Shown piece by piece: positions 1 to 8,363 of a stretch of DNA of 64,000 nucleotides. The stretch is from NCBI RefSeq assembly GCF_026626885.1, contig NZ_JAPNOA010000018.1, positions 173,665 to 237,664 of the forward strand, given 5' to 3'. The number at the start of each line of letters is the position of its first letter. Positions within the stretch are counted from its first letter, which is position 1. The notes beneath the pieces are model-generated. The model saw nothing but the letters and a program-made list of their open reading frames with translations, was not told where the DNA came from and did no database searches. The position numbers were made by a program, and so were the translations under genes. This stretch comes from Parathalassolituus penaei. GTDB taxonomy: Bacteria > Pseudomonadota > Gammaproteobacteria > Pseudomonadales > Oceanobacteraceae.

Positions 1-612
1 AATGGCCAGATTGCTGGGCGCTGCATCTTTCTTTGGCTTTTCTACCATGGTGCTGACACGGTAAACGCCTTCTTCAATTTGTTCACCGGCTATTACACCG
101 TATTTGTCGATAGTGTCCATCGGAACTTCCTGGACAGCTACCACTGAACAACCGTATTTTTCGTGAATCTGGACCATTTGAGCCAGAACGCCGATGTCGC
201 CGTCTTCAACAACGCACAGGTCGTCAGCCAGTACTACACCAAAAGGCTCGTCGCCCATCAGGTATTTGCCGGTCAGGATGGCGTGCCCTAACCCTTTCAT
301 TTCGCTCTGACGGGTGTAGGCGAAAGTGTTTTCATTCATCAGGGTACGAATGCAGGAGATCAGTTCTTCCTTGCTGGTACCTTTGATTTGGTGCTCCAGC
401 TCATAGCTGATATCAAAGTGGTCAGCGATGGCACGTTTGCCACGACCGGTGATGAATCCCATGAAGTGCATACCTGCCTCGTGAGCTTCCTCGGCGCCGT
501 ACTGAACCAGTGGTTTGTTCACGATTGGCAGCATTTCTTTTGGCATGGCTTTGGTGGCTGGCAAAAAACGAGTGCCATAACCAGCAACCGGGAACAGAAC
601 TTTACGAACCAT
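1..612 (-). CDS. galU: UTP-glucose-1-phosphate uridylyltransferase (partial)
   Basis: Makes UDP-glucose from UTP and glucose-1-phosphate in the cytoplasm. Only the first 204 codons are inside the window; the gene runs off the left edge. The N-terminus reads MVRKVLFPVAGYGTRFLPAT followed by KAMPKEMLPIVNKP, the nucleotidyltransferase signature of GalU, and further on ADDLCVVEDGD and KYGVIAGE are typical of the family. The gene is divergent from zwf, and a consensus CRP site lies about 65 bp upstream of its start. UDP-glucose is the usual donor for glucosyl transfer, so this enzyme may supply the glucosylglycerate genes farther right. The family assignment is secure; the C-terminus cannot be assessed. 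Confidence 0.93.
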   Translation of the reverse strand, partial: MVRKVLFPVAGYGTRFLPATKAMPKEMLPIVNKPLVQYGAEEAHEAGMHFMGFITGRGKRAIADHFDISYELEHQIKGTSKEELISCIRTLMNENTFAYTRQSEMKGLGHAILTGKYLMGDEPFGVVLADDLCVVEDGDIGVLAQMVQIHEKYGCSVVAVQEVPMDTIDKYGVIAGEQIEEGVYRVSTMVEKPKKDAAPSNLAI

Positions 613-676
613 GTTTGTCAATCCTTGCAAGTAGGTGTGCATCAAATCCGAGTATGCCACTCGGAAAATTGTCAAT

Positions 677-692
677 TGTGAGGGTGATCACA
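677..692. promoter_or_regulatory. Consensus CRP/Vfr-type binding site
   Basis: TGTGA at 677-681 and TCACA at 688-692 are separated by exactly 6 bp, the textbook CRP half-site spacing with no mismatch in the cores. It lies between the divergent galU (start 612) and zwf (start 914) genes, closer to galU. Which gene it controls is inferred, not shown. Confidence 0.6.
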
Positions 693-913
693 AAGCCGCG
701 GCACAGAATGTCGCAACTGTTTCTCTTTGTAAATGGTTCAGCGACATGGTGATCTGCAATCTACGGAAGAATTCGGCAGACTAAGTGTGAAAAAGCACAT
801 TGCATGCCGGGCGTTCAATTCCAGGGCTCTGAAGCCAACCAGATGACATGCCTATACTGTAGTGAAAAGGGTGTAAAAGTTGATCGACGCCAGTCGTCGT
901 AACCGAGGTGAAT

Positions 914-2371
914 ATGAATATCCAGTCCCCGTTTGAGCTTGTGTTGTTTGGAGGTCTTGGTGATCTGGCTCAGCGGAAGTTATTGCCAGCGTTATATCTG
1001 CTGTATCGCGATGGTCGTCTGCCGGAGGGGCGTATTATCTCTATCACCCGTCAGGCGCTGGATCACAAGGCATTTCTGGATGTTGTACGTTCAGCCTTGC
1101 GTACTCATGTGTCGTCGGAATATCTGGAAGAAAAAACCTGGCAGGAGTTTTCAGCCTTGCTGAGCTGTCTGACCATGGATATCAGTGATCTGGCCCAATA
1201 CCAGATTCTCAAGGCTATGCTGGCGCCAGTGGATGTGAACCGGATGTGTTATCTGGCCACCGGATCGGATTTGTACACACCGGTATGCCGTGGTCTGGAA
1301 GAAGCTGGTCTGATTGGTGATAACACCCGGGTGGTGCTGGAAAAGCCGATTGGCCACGATCTTGAATCAGCCCGTGCCATCAATGAATCGGTGGGACAGT
1401 TTTTCCCGGAGTCGCGGATTTTTCGTATTGATCATTATCTGGGTAAGGAAACCGTCCAGAACCTGCTGGTGTTGCGCTTTGCCAACTCGCTGTTTGAGAG
1501 TCAGTGGAACCAGCACTTTATTGACCACATCGAGATTACGATTGCCGAGTCGCTTGGTGTTGAAAAACGCGCGGGCTTTTACGAGCAGGTTGGCGCAATG
1601 CGCGATATGTTCCAGAACCACTTGCTGCAGCTTCTGTGTATCGTGGCAATGGAGCCGCCGGCGCGTCTTGAAACCGATGCGGTTCGCGATGAAAAGGTGA
1701 AAGTGCTAAAAGCGCTGAAGCCGATTGTGGGGGATGCCATTAACCGCAATGTCGTACGTGGTCAGTACGATGCCGGTGTGTCCGAAGGCAAACCGGTACC
1801 GCCATACCGGGATGAGCCGGGAGTGCATCATAAAAGTAATACTGAAACCTTCGTGGCTGCACGCGTTGAAATCGAAAACTGGCGCTGGGCAGGTGTGCCT
1901 TTTTATCTGCGTACTGGCAAACGTCTTGCGGAAAGGGCCTGTGAAATTGTGGTGACCTTCAAGGAAATTCCGCACTCGATTTTCCCGTTGCAACACAAAA
2001 GCACCATGGCCAACAGGTTGGTGTTCCGTTTGCAACCGGATGAAGGTGTGCGTTTGATGTTATGTGAAAAGCGGGTTGGGCCTGGTATGAGTGTGAGGCC
2101 AATGAACCTGTCGCTGAATCCGGCTAATCATCGGAAAGCGCGAGTACCTGAAGCATACGAGCGTTTGTTATTTGATGCGCTTAGTGGTAACGCCACGCTG
2201 TTCCTGCGTAACGACGAACTGCTGGAGGCCTGGCGGTGGGTTGACCCGATTCTGGAGCACTGGAAAGAAGTAGATTTGCGTCCCGAGCCTTATACCGCAG
2301 GTACCTGGGGGCCGGCGGCATCGACTTTGCTTCTAGCCAGAGATGGCCGCCTGTGGGTGGAAAACAGCTAA
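914..2371 (+). CDS. zwf: Glucose-6-phosphate 1-dehydrogenase
   Basis: Oxidises glucose-6-phosphate to 6-phosphogluconolactone with NAD(P)+, the entry step of the pentose phosphate and Entner-Doudoroff routes. The 485-residue length is normal. A dinucleotide-binding loop reads FGGLGDLAQRKL near residues 12-23 (the usual form is GASGDLAKRKL, so Ala-Ser is replaced by Gly-Leu). The substrate-binding signature RIDHYLGKE sits at about 171-179. ATG 914 is preferred over GTG 908 because GAGGTGA at 905-911 gives it a well-spaced ribosome binding site. pgl follows 17 bp downstream, so the two are likely one operon. No hexR, edd or eda is adjacent, unlike in pseudomonads. Confidence 0.95.
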   Translation: MNIQSPFELVLFGGLGDLAQRKLLPALYLLYRDGRLPEGRIISITRQALDHKAFLDVVRSALRTHVSSEYLEEKTWQEFSALLSCLTMDISDLAQYQILKAMLAPVDVNRMCYLATGSDLYTPVCRGLEEAGLIGDNTRVVLEKPIGHDLESARAINESVGQFFPESRIFRIDHYLGKETVQNLLVLRFANSLFESQWNQHFIDHIEITIAESLGVEKRAGFYEQVGAMRDMFQNHLLQLLCIVAMEPPARLETDAVRDEKVKVLKALKPIVGDAINRNVVRGQYDAGVSEGKPVPPYRDEPGVHHKSNTETFVAARVEIENWRWAGVPFYLRTGKRLAERACEIVVTFKEIPHSIFPLQHKSTMANRLVFRLQPDEGVRLMLCEKRVGPGMSVRPMNLSLNPANHRKARVPEAYERLLFDALSGNATLFLRNDELLEAWRWVDPILEHWKEVDLRPEPYTAGTWGPAASTLLLARDGRLWVENS

Positions 2372-2388
2372 CAACCAGGATGAAAATC

Positions 2389-3090
2389 ATGAGCGATAAT
2401 TGTTTTGCAACGTCTGATGTACTGGCTCGTCAGCTGGCCGACGCCGTGGGGGGCGCCTTGCAGCGACGGATTGAGGAAAAGGGGCGGGCTTGTCTGGCCG
2501 TCAGTGGTGGGCGAACGCCTGTTGCGTTTCTGAGGGAGTTGTCGTCTCGTGATCTGCCCTGGTCGAAAATTTTGGTTACTTTGGTGGATGAGCGCTGGGT
2601 GGATGAAGATCATTTAGCCAGTAATGCTGCGCTGGTGCGGGAGTATTTGTTGCGTGACAAGGCGCGCAGCGCTTATTTCCTGCCATTGAAGAACCGTGCA
2701 GCCACACCCGCCGCCGGTTTTATGGAGTGTGAAAACCGTCTGCACGAACAAATTACCCGTCTGGACGTGGCCGTGTTGGGGATGGGGGAAGATGGTCACA
2801 CAGCCTCCTGGTTCCCGAACTCCAGTGCGCTGGATGTCAGTCTGGATGAAGCTGGTTCGGCTTGGTGCTGTCCTGTGATGGATGGTGCGCCGGAACATAA
2901 CCGTATGACGCTGACCTGGGCGATGTTGAGCCAGTGTCAGCGCCTGTTCTTGCATTTTGAAGGCGCTACCAAATGGCAGGTGTTCCAGCGCGCAGCCGAT
3001 ACGGTGCAGTTGCATGATTGGCGTTCCATGCCGGTGCGTCGTTTGCTTGATAACAATCCGGTATCACTGGCGGTTTACCGTACCGAATAA
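2389..3090 (+). CDS. pgl: 6-phosphogluconolactonase
   Basis: Hydrolyses 6-phosphogluconolactone, the product of the upstream Zwf, to 6-phosphogluconate. The 233-residue protein has the family landmarks in order: AVSGGRTP near the N-terminus, LVDERWV, and GMGEDGHTASWFP, which holds the catalytic-site residues of the SugarP_isomerase/NagB-like fold. ATG 2389 was chosen because AGGA at 2377-2380 lies 8 bp upstream; in-frame starts at 2353 and 2380 lack a good site. The gene ends just before the repeat-rich segment, so the zwf-pgl transcript runs into noncoding repeats and no eda follows. Confidence 0.93.
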   Translation: MSDNCFATSDVLARQLADAVGGALQRRIEEKGRACLAVSGGRTPVAFLRELSSRDLPWSKILVTLVDERWVDEDHLASNAALVREYLLRDKARSAYFLPLKNRAATPAAGFMECENRLHEQITRLDVAVLGMGEDGHTASWFPNSSALDVSLDEAGSAWCCPVMDGAPEHNRMTLTWAMLSQCQRLFLHFEGATKWQVFQRAADTVQLHDWRSMPVRRLLDNNPVSLAVYRTE

Positions 3091-3169
3091 GCTCCCATGA
3101 GATAGTGATAGTAACGAAAAAATACCTGGATTGTGGACGAGGCATCTGGTCTGCCACAGGCGTTGTACG

Positions 3170-3430
3170 AGGGACCCTCTGAATAACTCGGTACCGCTCT
3201 GGCTTATCGGGATGGTGATGAATCACGAATCCGGTTTGATGGCCCTCTTGCTAAATACTGGAGCTATGTCAAAGCCCGCAACACAAAGTCATCACCATCC
3301 CGAAAGCCTTGAATGGCGCGGCCTTGCTCACACGCACTGCAGCACTCGCGCACGACTGCATGGATGCATGGAGGCAGGGTGAAGCAGGAGCCAGAGCCGA
3401 GAGCTGTGCAGAGTTATTCAGAGTGTCCCT
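3170..3430. mobile_element. IS5-type MITE, copy A
   Basis: A 261-bp unit bounded by inverted termini: the left end reads AGGGACCCTCTGAATAACTC and the reverse complement of the right end reads AGGGACACTCTGAATAACTC. No transposase frame is present. The interior shares blocks with the copies at 4379-4645 and 4646-4862, such as ATCACCATCCCGAAA, TTGCTCACACGC and TGCATGGATGCA. The flanks do not form a clear target duplication, so this copy may be recombined. The family assignment is inferred from the terminus and from the CTAA duplication around another copy. Confidence 0.7.
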
Positions 3431-3497
3431 GGTGCCTCAGGTGACAGCCAGAAACTCTGTGTCACTGGACGTCTCTGCCAGCAACGTGATATTGCTT

Positions 3498-3580
3498 AGG
3501 ACACTCTGAATAACTCTGTCCAGCTCTGCACGAGTTCTGCAGCGCGCTCAGAGTTGTGCAGAATTATTCAGAGTGTCCCT
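3498..3580. mobile_element. Short IS5-type MITE, copy B
   Basis: An 83-bp minimal unit that consists almost only of the two termini: GGACACTCTGAATAACTCTG on the left and its inverted counterpart ending CAGAGTGTCC on the right, with a short GC-rich middle. It has the same termini as copies A and C. The flanks CTTA and CTTG differ by one base, so a decayed 4-bp target duplication is possible. Confidence 0.65.
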
Positions 3581-3696
3581 TGGTGTTTTACCTCGCGCCC
3601 GGGATATTTGAGCAAGACAATGGAAATATACGCCTGTTTTTTAGCCGCCAGATTCAGAAATGCCCATTCTGGATAAACAACTGATAGTCGGAATCT

Positions 3697-4116
3697 ATGT
3701 TAGACGTACATATCGATGATTTTTTCAAGGATTGTGCCACTATCCTTCTTACTGGTTTTCGCAGCTTTCCGCGGCCTCAGACATTATTTATTGAGGACAT
3801 CAGCGGTCCTGATGATCGTGATGACTTCGGCTTGCACAGCAATCGCCACCTCGCTGCACTCGGAGCATTGGTATGGCTGCAAGAAGAAGGTTATGTGCGC
3901 TTTACCGGTCTGCATCGTCAGGAGTCAGTGGACGAGTTTGTACTGACCAGCAAATCCCTTGGAAAACTACTGGCTATTGCTCGCTCTGAAAACGATCCGA
4001 TCAGTGCTGCTACCGCACCAACACCACTTTTTCAGGTTCTTGAGTTCGCACGCCTGCAAGGCGACAGTACCTGGGTCAGGCAACTGGTTTGCACATACAT
4101 GCTCGGTCAGCCATAA
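3697..4116 (+). CDS. Hypothetical protein between MITE copies
   Basis: A 139-residue protein that I do not recognise. It has no signal peptide or membrane segment. Residues from about 48 to 90 (AALGALVWLQEEGYVRF, then DEFVLTSKSLGKLLAI) have the alternation expected of a helix followed by a beta wing, so a winged-helix fold is possible but not demonstrated. It stands alone, flanked by MITE copies at 3170-3580 and 4293-4862, and is followed by a more AT-rich stretch. The codon use looks like a normal gene. It may be a chromosomal island gene or one kept between repeats by chance. Confidence 0.6.
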   Translation: MLDVHIDDFFKDCATILLTGFRSFPRPQTLFIEDISGPDDRDDFGLHSNRHLAALGALVWLQEEGYVRFTGLHRQESVDEFVLTSKSLGKLLAIARSENDPISAATAPTPLFQVLEFARLQGDSTWVRQLVCTYMLGQP

Positions 4117-4292
4117 ATCAAACGAAACAATAGCTGTATTTACAGATATGGAAGTTGAAATACCACTCGAAATAGCCATCACTTATTCAGTATCTGTTAT
4201 GCTACGGAACGATCCCTGAGTGGGATTTTTGCCAGAGATTTGAGAAATCAAGCACCTGCATCGCAGCATTTCATCTCTTTTATTCCAACGCT

Positions 4293-4378
4293 AAGGACCC
4301 TCAGAATAACCCAGTGTCCGCTCTGATTGGTCGGGATGGTGATGAATCACGAAGCCGGTTTGATGGCTCTTACATCTA
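4293..4378. mobile_element. Left fragment of a MITE split by copy C
   Basis: Begins GGACCCTCAGAATAAC after a CTAA, and continues with CGGGATGGTGATGAATCACG and CCGGTTTGATGG, matching the left part of copy A base for base over long stretches. It stops where copy C begins; its right half appears to resume at 4646. The pair looks like one older element interrupted by a younger one. Confidence 0.6.
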
Positions 4379-4645
4379 AGGACACTCTGAATAACTCTGC
4401 ACAGCTCTGCGCGAGTGCTGCAGCGCGTGTGAGCAAGGCGACGAACGCAGCGAAATGACGAGTCCTTTTCAAGTTCGTCAACACCGCTCAAACACGCTGC
4501 AGCCCGCGCCCTTCGGGGCTTTCGGGATGGCGATGACTCGGTGTCGCCGGTTTTCGACGTAGCCCGCTATGCCATCAAACCGGCTTCGTGATTCATCACC
4601 ATCCCGATAAGCCAGAGCGGGCACCGAGTTATTCAGAGGGTCCCT
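4379..4645. mobile_element. IS5-type MITE, copy C, nested, with CTAA duplication
   Basis: A 263-bp core from GGACACTCTGAATAACTCTG to the inverted end GAGTTATTCAGAGGGTCC. CTAA directly precedes the left terminus and directly follows the right one. A 4-bp YTAR-type duplication is characteristic of the IS5 group of the IS5 family. It is inverted relative to copy A and carries no intact transposase; the inner sequence has only short frames. It sits inside an older copy (4293-4378 plus 4646-4862). Confidence 0.72.
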
Positions 4646-4862
4646 AAATCCTGGATGCTACCTCTAAAGTCGTCACCATCCCGAAAACGTCAAAGGGCGC
4701 GTTTTATCGGTGTTGACGAATTTGCAACTGACTCGGCCATGCGGACTCGTCTTTCGCTGCGTTCATCGCCTTGCTCACACGCGTTGCGCCTTTTACACAC
4801 AGCTGCATGGATGCAGGGCGAAGCAGGCGCCAGAGCTGTGCAGAGTTATGCCGAGTGTCCCT
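4646..4862. mobile_element. Right fragment of the MITE split by copy C
   Basis: Resumes with a match to the middle of copy A (GTCATCACCATCCCGAAA-type block near 4670), continues through CTTGCTCACACGCGTTGC and AGCTGCATGGATGCAGGGCG, and ends CAGAGTTATGCCGAGTGTCC, a decayed form of the right terminus. The outer flanks CTAA (before 4295) and CTGA (after 4860) differ by one base, as expected for the old target duplication of the split element. Confidence 0.58.
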
Positions 4863-4865
4863 GAA

Positions 4866-6224
4866 TCAATGAACACCCACACTGTTCATGATCCACCCCA
4901 GAAAAAGCACCTGCGGTACCGTCACAAGCGGCAGGAACAGGGAAATTTTCCAGCTTCCGGTGGTTTCTTTCAGTGCCATCACCTCGGTGTAGTCAGTAGC
5001 AGCCCCTGCCATCAGAAACACAAAGGCATTCCCCGGCGCCGCAGCGCGGGTCACCAGATCGGCGGCAATCGGGCTGGAGCCTTCCGAGCAAACCTCGATC
5101 AGAGTAGTCGCCAATAACGTCAGGAACAACCCGGAAATACTGGCGCCAAACCACACACCAAAGTCTTCCGTGGATACAAACGCCCGCACCAGAGCCACCA
5201 TCACCACTCCGAGAAATACCCAGCGCAGCACGCTGCGGCTTTCTTTCAGACCTTGCCAGAACATTCTGGCCAGAGCTGGCACCGACCAGTCGTGATCACG
5301 CCAGGTATTTTTCATAATTGGCCACATCGCCACTTCCTGATAATCCGCCTGCCACGGATTGGCTGGCAAGGTGCCTCGAGCAACCAGCACTTCAAAAATC
5401 CAGCCGCTGATCCAGGCGATAACCAGCGACCCTGCGATAAATGCCAGAGTCCATTGCCAGCCGATCAATCCCACCAGAATCAGTGTCAGAGTAATGGAGT
5501 TCCACGGACTGGCTATCAGGAACGCCATCACCTGCCCTAGGCTAGCACCACGCTCGTACAGCTTCATGGCCACCATCAGAATGCCGTGGTTACACAGATC
5601 CAGTAACAAGCCAGCGATAGTTGCACGTAACACGCCACGCTTGCTGCCACCGCGCCCCAGCAGCGACATCACCAGTTCACGAGGAATACGCCCCAGTAAG
5701 CCGACAAACAGCGCCGCGGATATGACGCCCCACCACATGGCGTTTACCATCTCGAAAGAGGTGTGAGAAATCGTTTGCAACCAGGCTGGGCCAATATCAC
5801 CCAGCAACCAATGACTGGCATAACCGGCCACCACAAAAGCGCCCGTCAATATCATCAGCCAGTCATGCCCTTTGGCGGGCTCGCAACAACCATCAGTATC
5901 GTTTCTTGAATCACAACACGACGATGCCGCAGCACTGCTGCAGCTTGACTGTGTCGTTGATGAACCACAGCAATCCGATTTTTCCGCCACTGTGGGCATG
6001 CCACAACTGCTCGATGTAGTGACCGACTCAGATGTGCTGCAACAGCTTGACGGTCGTGGAGGTAGGCCAACCACATCTCCAGCTGATGGTGCAATACGGC
6101 ATTCATCAACAAACAGCAGTGCGTCATCATTCGTCTCATGCCTACTTCTTATGTTGTCACCAGCATCGTCGGCGGAATGACATCCACACCCACTGGAATG
6201 GCAAGACGTTGATTCATTTTCCAC
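4866..6224 (-). CDS. SO_0444-type metal (Cu/Zn) efflux permease with Cys-rich N-terminus
   Basis: A 452-residue inner-membrane permease of the UPF0718/ArsP-like family, the SO_0444 group proposed to export copper or zinc. Roughly the first 125 residues are soluble and very rich in Cys, Ser and His (CHSSGCGCH, SSCCS, DCCGSS, SSCCDS, DGCCEP), a likely metal-binding region. About eight membrane segments follow, with LLDLCNHGILM, SPWNSITLTL and EVCSEGSSPIAADL as permease landmarks. GTG 6224 is chosen as start because GAGGG lies 7 bp upstream; the longer frame begins inside the palindrome at 6254-6270, which is a candidate operator. No MerR- or ArsR-type regulator gene is adjacent. The family is fairly sure, the substrate is not. 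Confidence 0.8.
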   Translation of the reverse strand: MENESTSCHSSGCGCHSADDAGDNIRSRHETNDDALLFVDECRIAPSAGDVVGLPPRPSSCCSTSESVTTSSSCGMPTVAEKSDCCGSSTTQSSCSSAAASSCCDSRNDTDGCCEPAKGHDWLMILTGAFVVAGYASHWLLGDIGPAWLQTISHTSFEMVNAMWWGVISAALFVGLLGRIPRELVMSLLGRGGSKRGVLRATIAGLLLDLCNHGILMVAMKLYERGASLGQVMAFLIASPWNSITLTLILVGLIGWQWTLAFIAGSLVIAWISGWIFEVLVARGTLPANPWQADYQEVAMWPIMKNTWRDHDWSVPALARMFWQGLKESRSVLRWVFLGVVMVALVRAFVSTEDFGVWFGASISGLFLTLLATTLIEVCSEGSSPIAADLVTRAAAPGNAFVFLMAGAATDYTEVMALKETTGSWKISLFLPLVTVPQVLFLGWIMNSVGVH

Positions 6225-6253
6225 GAATACACCCTCAGTAGTTTGAAATACAG

Positions 6254-6270
6254 ATGATAACACTTATCAT
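6254..6270. promoter_or_regulatory. Palindromic operator candidate upstream of the metal permease
   Basis: ATGATAA and TTATCAT form a perfect 7-bp inverted repeat with a 3-bp spacer, centred about 38 bp upstream of the permease start. The AT-rich dyad resembles Fur/Zur-class sites in general form. It is the only strong dyad seen in the 6225-6592 gap; which regulator binds it is unknown. Confidence 0.45.
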
Positions 6271-6592
6271 TTTTGAAGCCATTGCTGCGATTGTCATGGG
6301 GGACAATACGATATGGATGTCGCACTCAGAGTCAGGGAAAGCCTATATGCTGATTATTCGGGGGATTTCTAAGTCGAATTCTTCCGAGTGTCCTTAAAAG
6401 TTATGCCAAGTTATAGTGCTTTCATGGTTCTTGATGCCTTGTAAGGGTGCGGATTTCAGCCCGGATATTTTGCTGCGATTCAGCCTGTAGTGGCCAGATG
6501 TCCGTTTATTGATCAACAGTTAGTCATCCAGACCGGAGCGGCACAGAACTGGCAACCAACAGATTCACTGTTCAGGCCAGACTGGAGTACAC

Positions 6593-8314
6593 ATGACCGG
6601 GATCACACGGATGATCGAACGACTGCAACGTATTTACCCTTCACCTGCAACAGCAGAAGCCTTGGCGGCCGACATTGAGCGCTGCTGTCAGGCCTTCTGT
6701 GATAATCGCAGTAGTAGTCGTTTGCCGAGGCTGGCGCGCTGGTCAGAAGACGATGTGATCCTGATCAGCTACGGCAACAGCTTGCAACTGCCTCAGGAAA
6801 CACCTCTGCAAACGCTGGCGGGGTTTTTGGAAAGGCGGGCTGCGGGGTTATTCAGTTCCGTACACATACTGCCATTTTTTCCATTCAGTTCCGACGACGG
6901 TTTTTCCGTGATTGATTATCGTCAGGTCAACCCGGAGCTGGGGGGCTGGGAGGATATCGAGCGGCTGGCGGCCAGTTATGGCCTGATGGTCGATCTGGTC
7001 ATCAATCATTGTTCACGGGAAAGTCTCTGGTTTGCTGATTTTGTCGCCAATCGGGAGCCATGGTGTGACTATTTTATCGAGATGGATCCTTCCACCGATG
7101 TGTCAGGCGTGACGCGGCCACGCAATACGCCACTGCTGACCCCTGTGCATACTCATCGTGGTGTTCGCCACGTTTGGGCTACCTTCAGTGAAGACCAGAT
7201 TGATCTCAATTTTGCCAATCCGAGAGTGCTGCTGGAGTTTGTGCAGATCCTGCTGTTGTACGTAGAGCGCGGCGCGCGTTTTATCCGCCTCGATGCCATT
7301 GCCTTTTTGTGGAAACGGGTTGGTACGCCCTGTGTGCATTTGCCGGAAACCCACGAAGTGGTGAAGCTGCTGCGCGATGTGCTGGAGCGGGTCGCTCCGG
7401 ATGTGGTGCTGATTACCGAAACCAACGTGCCGGTGGCGGAAAATCTCAGTTATTTCGGTCAGGGTGATGAAGCCCATATGGTTTACCAGTTTGGTTTGCC
7501 ACCGCTGGTGTTGCATGCTCTGAATCGTGGCAAATCGGATTATCTGACCGATTGGGCGGCGCGGATTCCGGCCTTGCCTGGCGGCTGCACCTATCTCAAT
7601 TTTACCGCTTCCCATGATGGCATCGGGGTTCGACCGGTTGAGGGACTGTTGCCTGCCCACGAAGTAACGGACCTGATTGACTGCATGCACCGGTTTGGTG
7701 GTTTTGTAAGTATGAAAGCCAATCCGGACGGCTCGCAGAGCCCGTATGAAATCAACATCAGTCTGTTTGATGCCTGTATGGGGACTCGCCGTGGTCTCGA
7801 TCATTTGCAGGTGCCACGCTTCCTCTGCTCACAGGCCATCATGCTGGCGATGCAGGGGATTCCGGCCATGTACATTCACAGCCTGACGGCCAGCCCCAAT
7901 GATCTGGCCAGAGTTGAACAAACCGGGCGCACCCGTTCGATCAACCGCCGTGTATGGCCAGCGGATGAACTCGAACAGCTGTTGGATAATCCGGTGACGC
8001 CGCAGGCAGAAGTGTTCGCCACGCTGGCGCGTATGCTGGTTTGCAGGCGTCAGCAGCCAGCGTTCCACCCGGATGCCCGTCAGGAAGTTATTCGAATCAA
8101 CTCGGACCTGTTTATTTTCAAGCGGGTCGACGACACATCCGGGCAGGTGATTCATGCGATTCATAACGTCACCGACCGGCCGCTCGACTTGCCGTTGGCA
8201 GCGCTCGGGTTTCTGACGTTGGGGTTGCGGGATCTTCTGGAACCAACCGGCGAGTGGCGTCTGGGTTGTGTGTTAACTTTGGCGCCGTATCAGGCCGTGT
8301 GGTTAACGACCTGA
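6593..8314 (+). CDS. GH13 sugar phosphorylase, probably glucosylglycerate phosphorylase
   Basis: A 573-residue member of the sucrose phosphorylase-like branch of glycoside hydrolase family 13 (subfamily 18). Likely reaction: 2-O-glucosylglycerate plus phosphate gives glucose-1-phosphate plus glycerate. GH13 catalytic residues are visible: the nucleophile Asp at about 234 in RFIRLDAIAF, the acid/base Glu at about 276 in LITETNVP, and the stabilising Asp at about 342 in TASHDGIG. TGGAG at 6583-6587 sets the start. The substrate is inferred from context: the convergent operon to the right encodes synthesis of glucosylglycerate and a glycerate kinase. Sucrose or another glucoside remains possible, since subfamily members share these motifs. 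Confidence 0.8.
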   Translation: MTGITRMIERLQRIYPSPATAEALAADIERCCQAFCDNRSSSRLPRLARWSEDDVILISYGNSLQLPQETPLQTLAGFLERRAAGLFSSVHILPFFPFSSDDGFSVIDYRQVNPELGGWEDIERLAASYGLMVDLVINHCSRESLWFADFVANREPWCDYFIEMDPSTDVSGVTRPRNTPLLTPVHTHRGVRHVWATFSEDQIDLNFANPRVLLEFVQILLLYVERGARFIRLDAIAFLWKRVGTPCVHLPETHEVVKLLRDVLERVAPDVVLITETNVPVAENLSYFGQGDEAHMVYQFGLPPLVLHALNRGKSDYLTDWAARIPALPGGCTYLNFTASHDGIGVRPVEGLLPAHEVTDLIDCMHRFGGFVSMKANPDGSQSPYEINISLFDACMGTRRGLDHLQVPRFLCSQAIMLAMQGIPAMYIHSLTASPNDLARVEQTGRTRSINRRVWPADELEQLLDNPVTPQAEVFATLARMLVCRRQQPAFHPDARQEVIRINSDLFIFKRVDDTSGQVIHAIHNVTDRPLDLPLAALGFLTLGLRDLLEPTGEWRLGCVLTLAPYQAVWLTT

Positions 8315-8331
8315 TACGCGTTTTGAAGAAA

Positions 8332-8360
8332 GGCCCCGGCCACAGGGACCGGTTGGGGCC
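8332..8360. terminator. GC-rich hairpin between convergent genes
   Basis: GGCCCC at 8332-8337 pairs with GGGGCC at 8355-8360, with further GC pairs inside. It lies between the ends of the phosphorylase (8314) and gpgS (8364). There is no T-tract on either strand, so terminator function is uncertain. Confidence 0.3.
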
Positions 8361-8363
8361 AGG

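Noticed and set aside
840..913. HexR-type operator before zwf
   Set aside because: Looked for a TGTAATT/AATTACA-like dyad; only an isolated CTGTAGTGAAAA-like half was seen.
6384..6396. Further MITE terminus (CCGAGTGTCC followed by TTAA)
   Set aside because: Only about 10 bp match the MITE end and no partner terminus is found; chance cannot be excluded.
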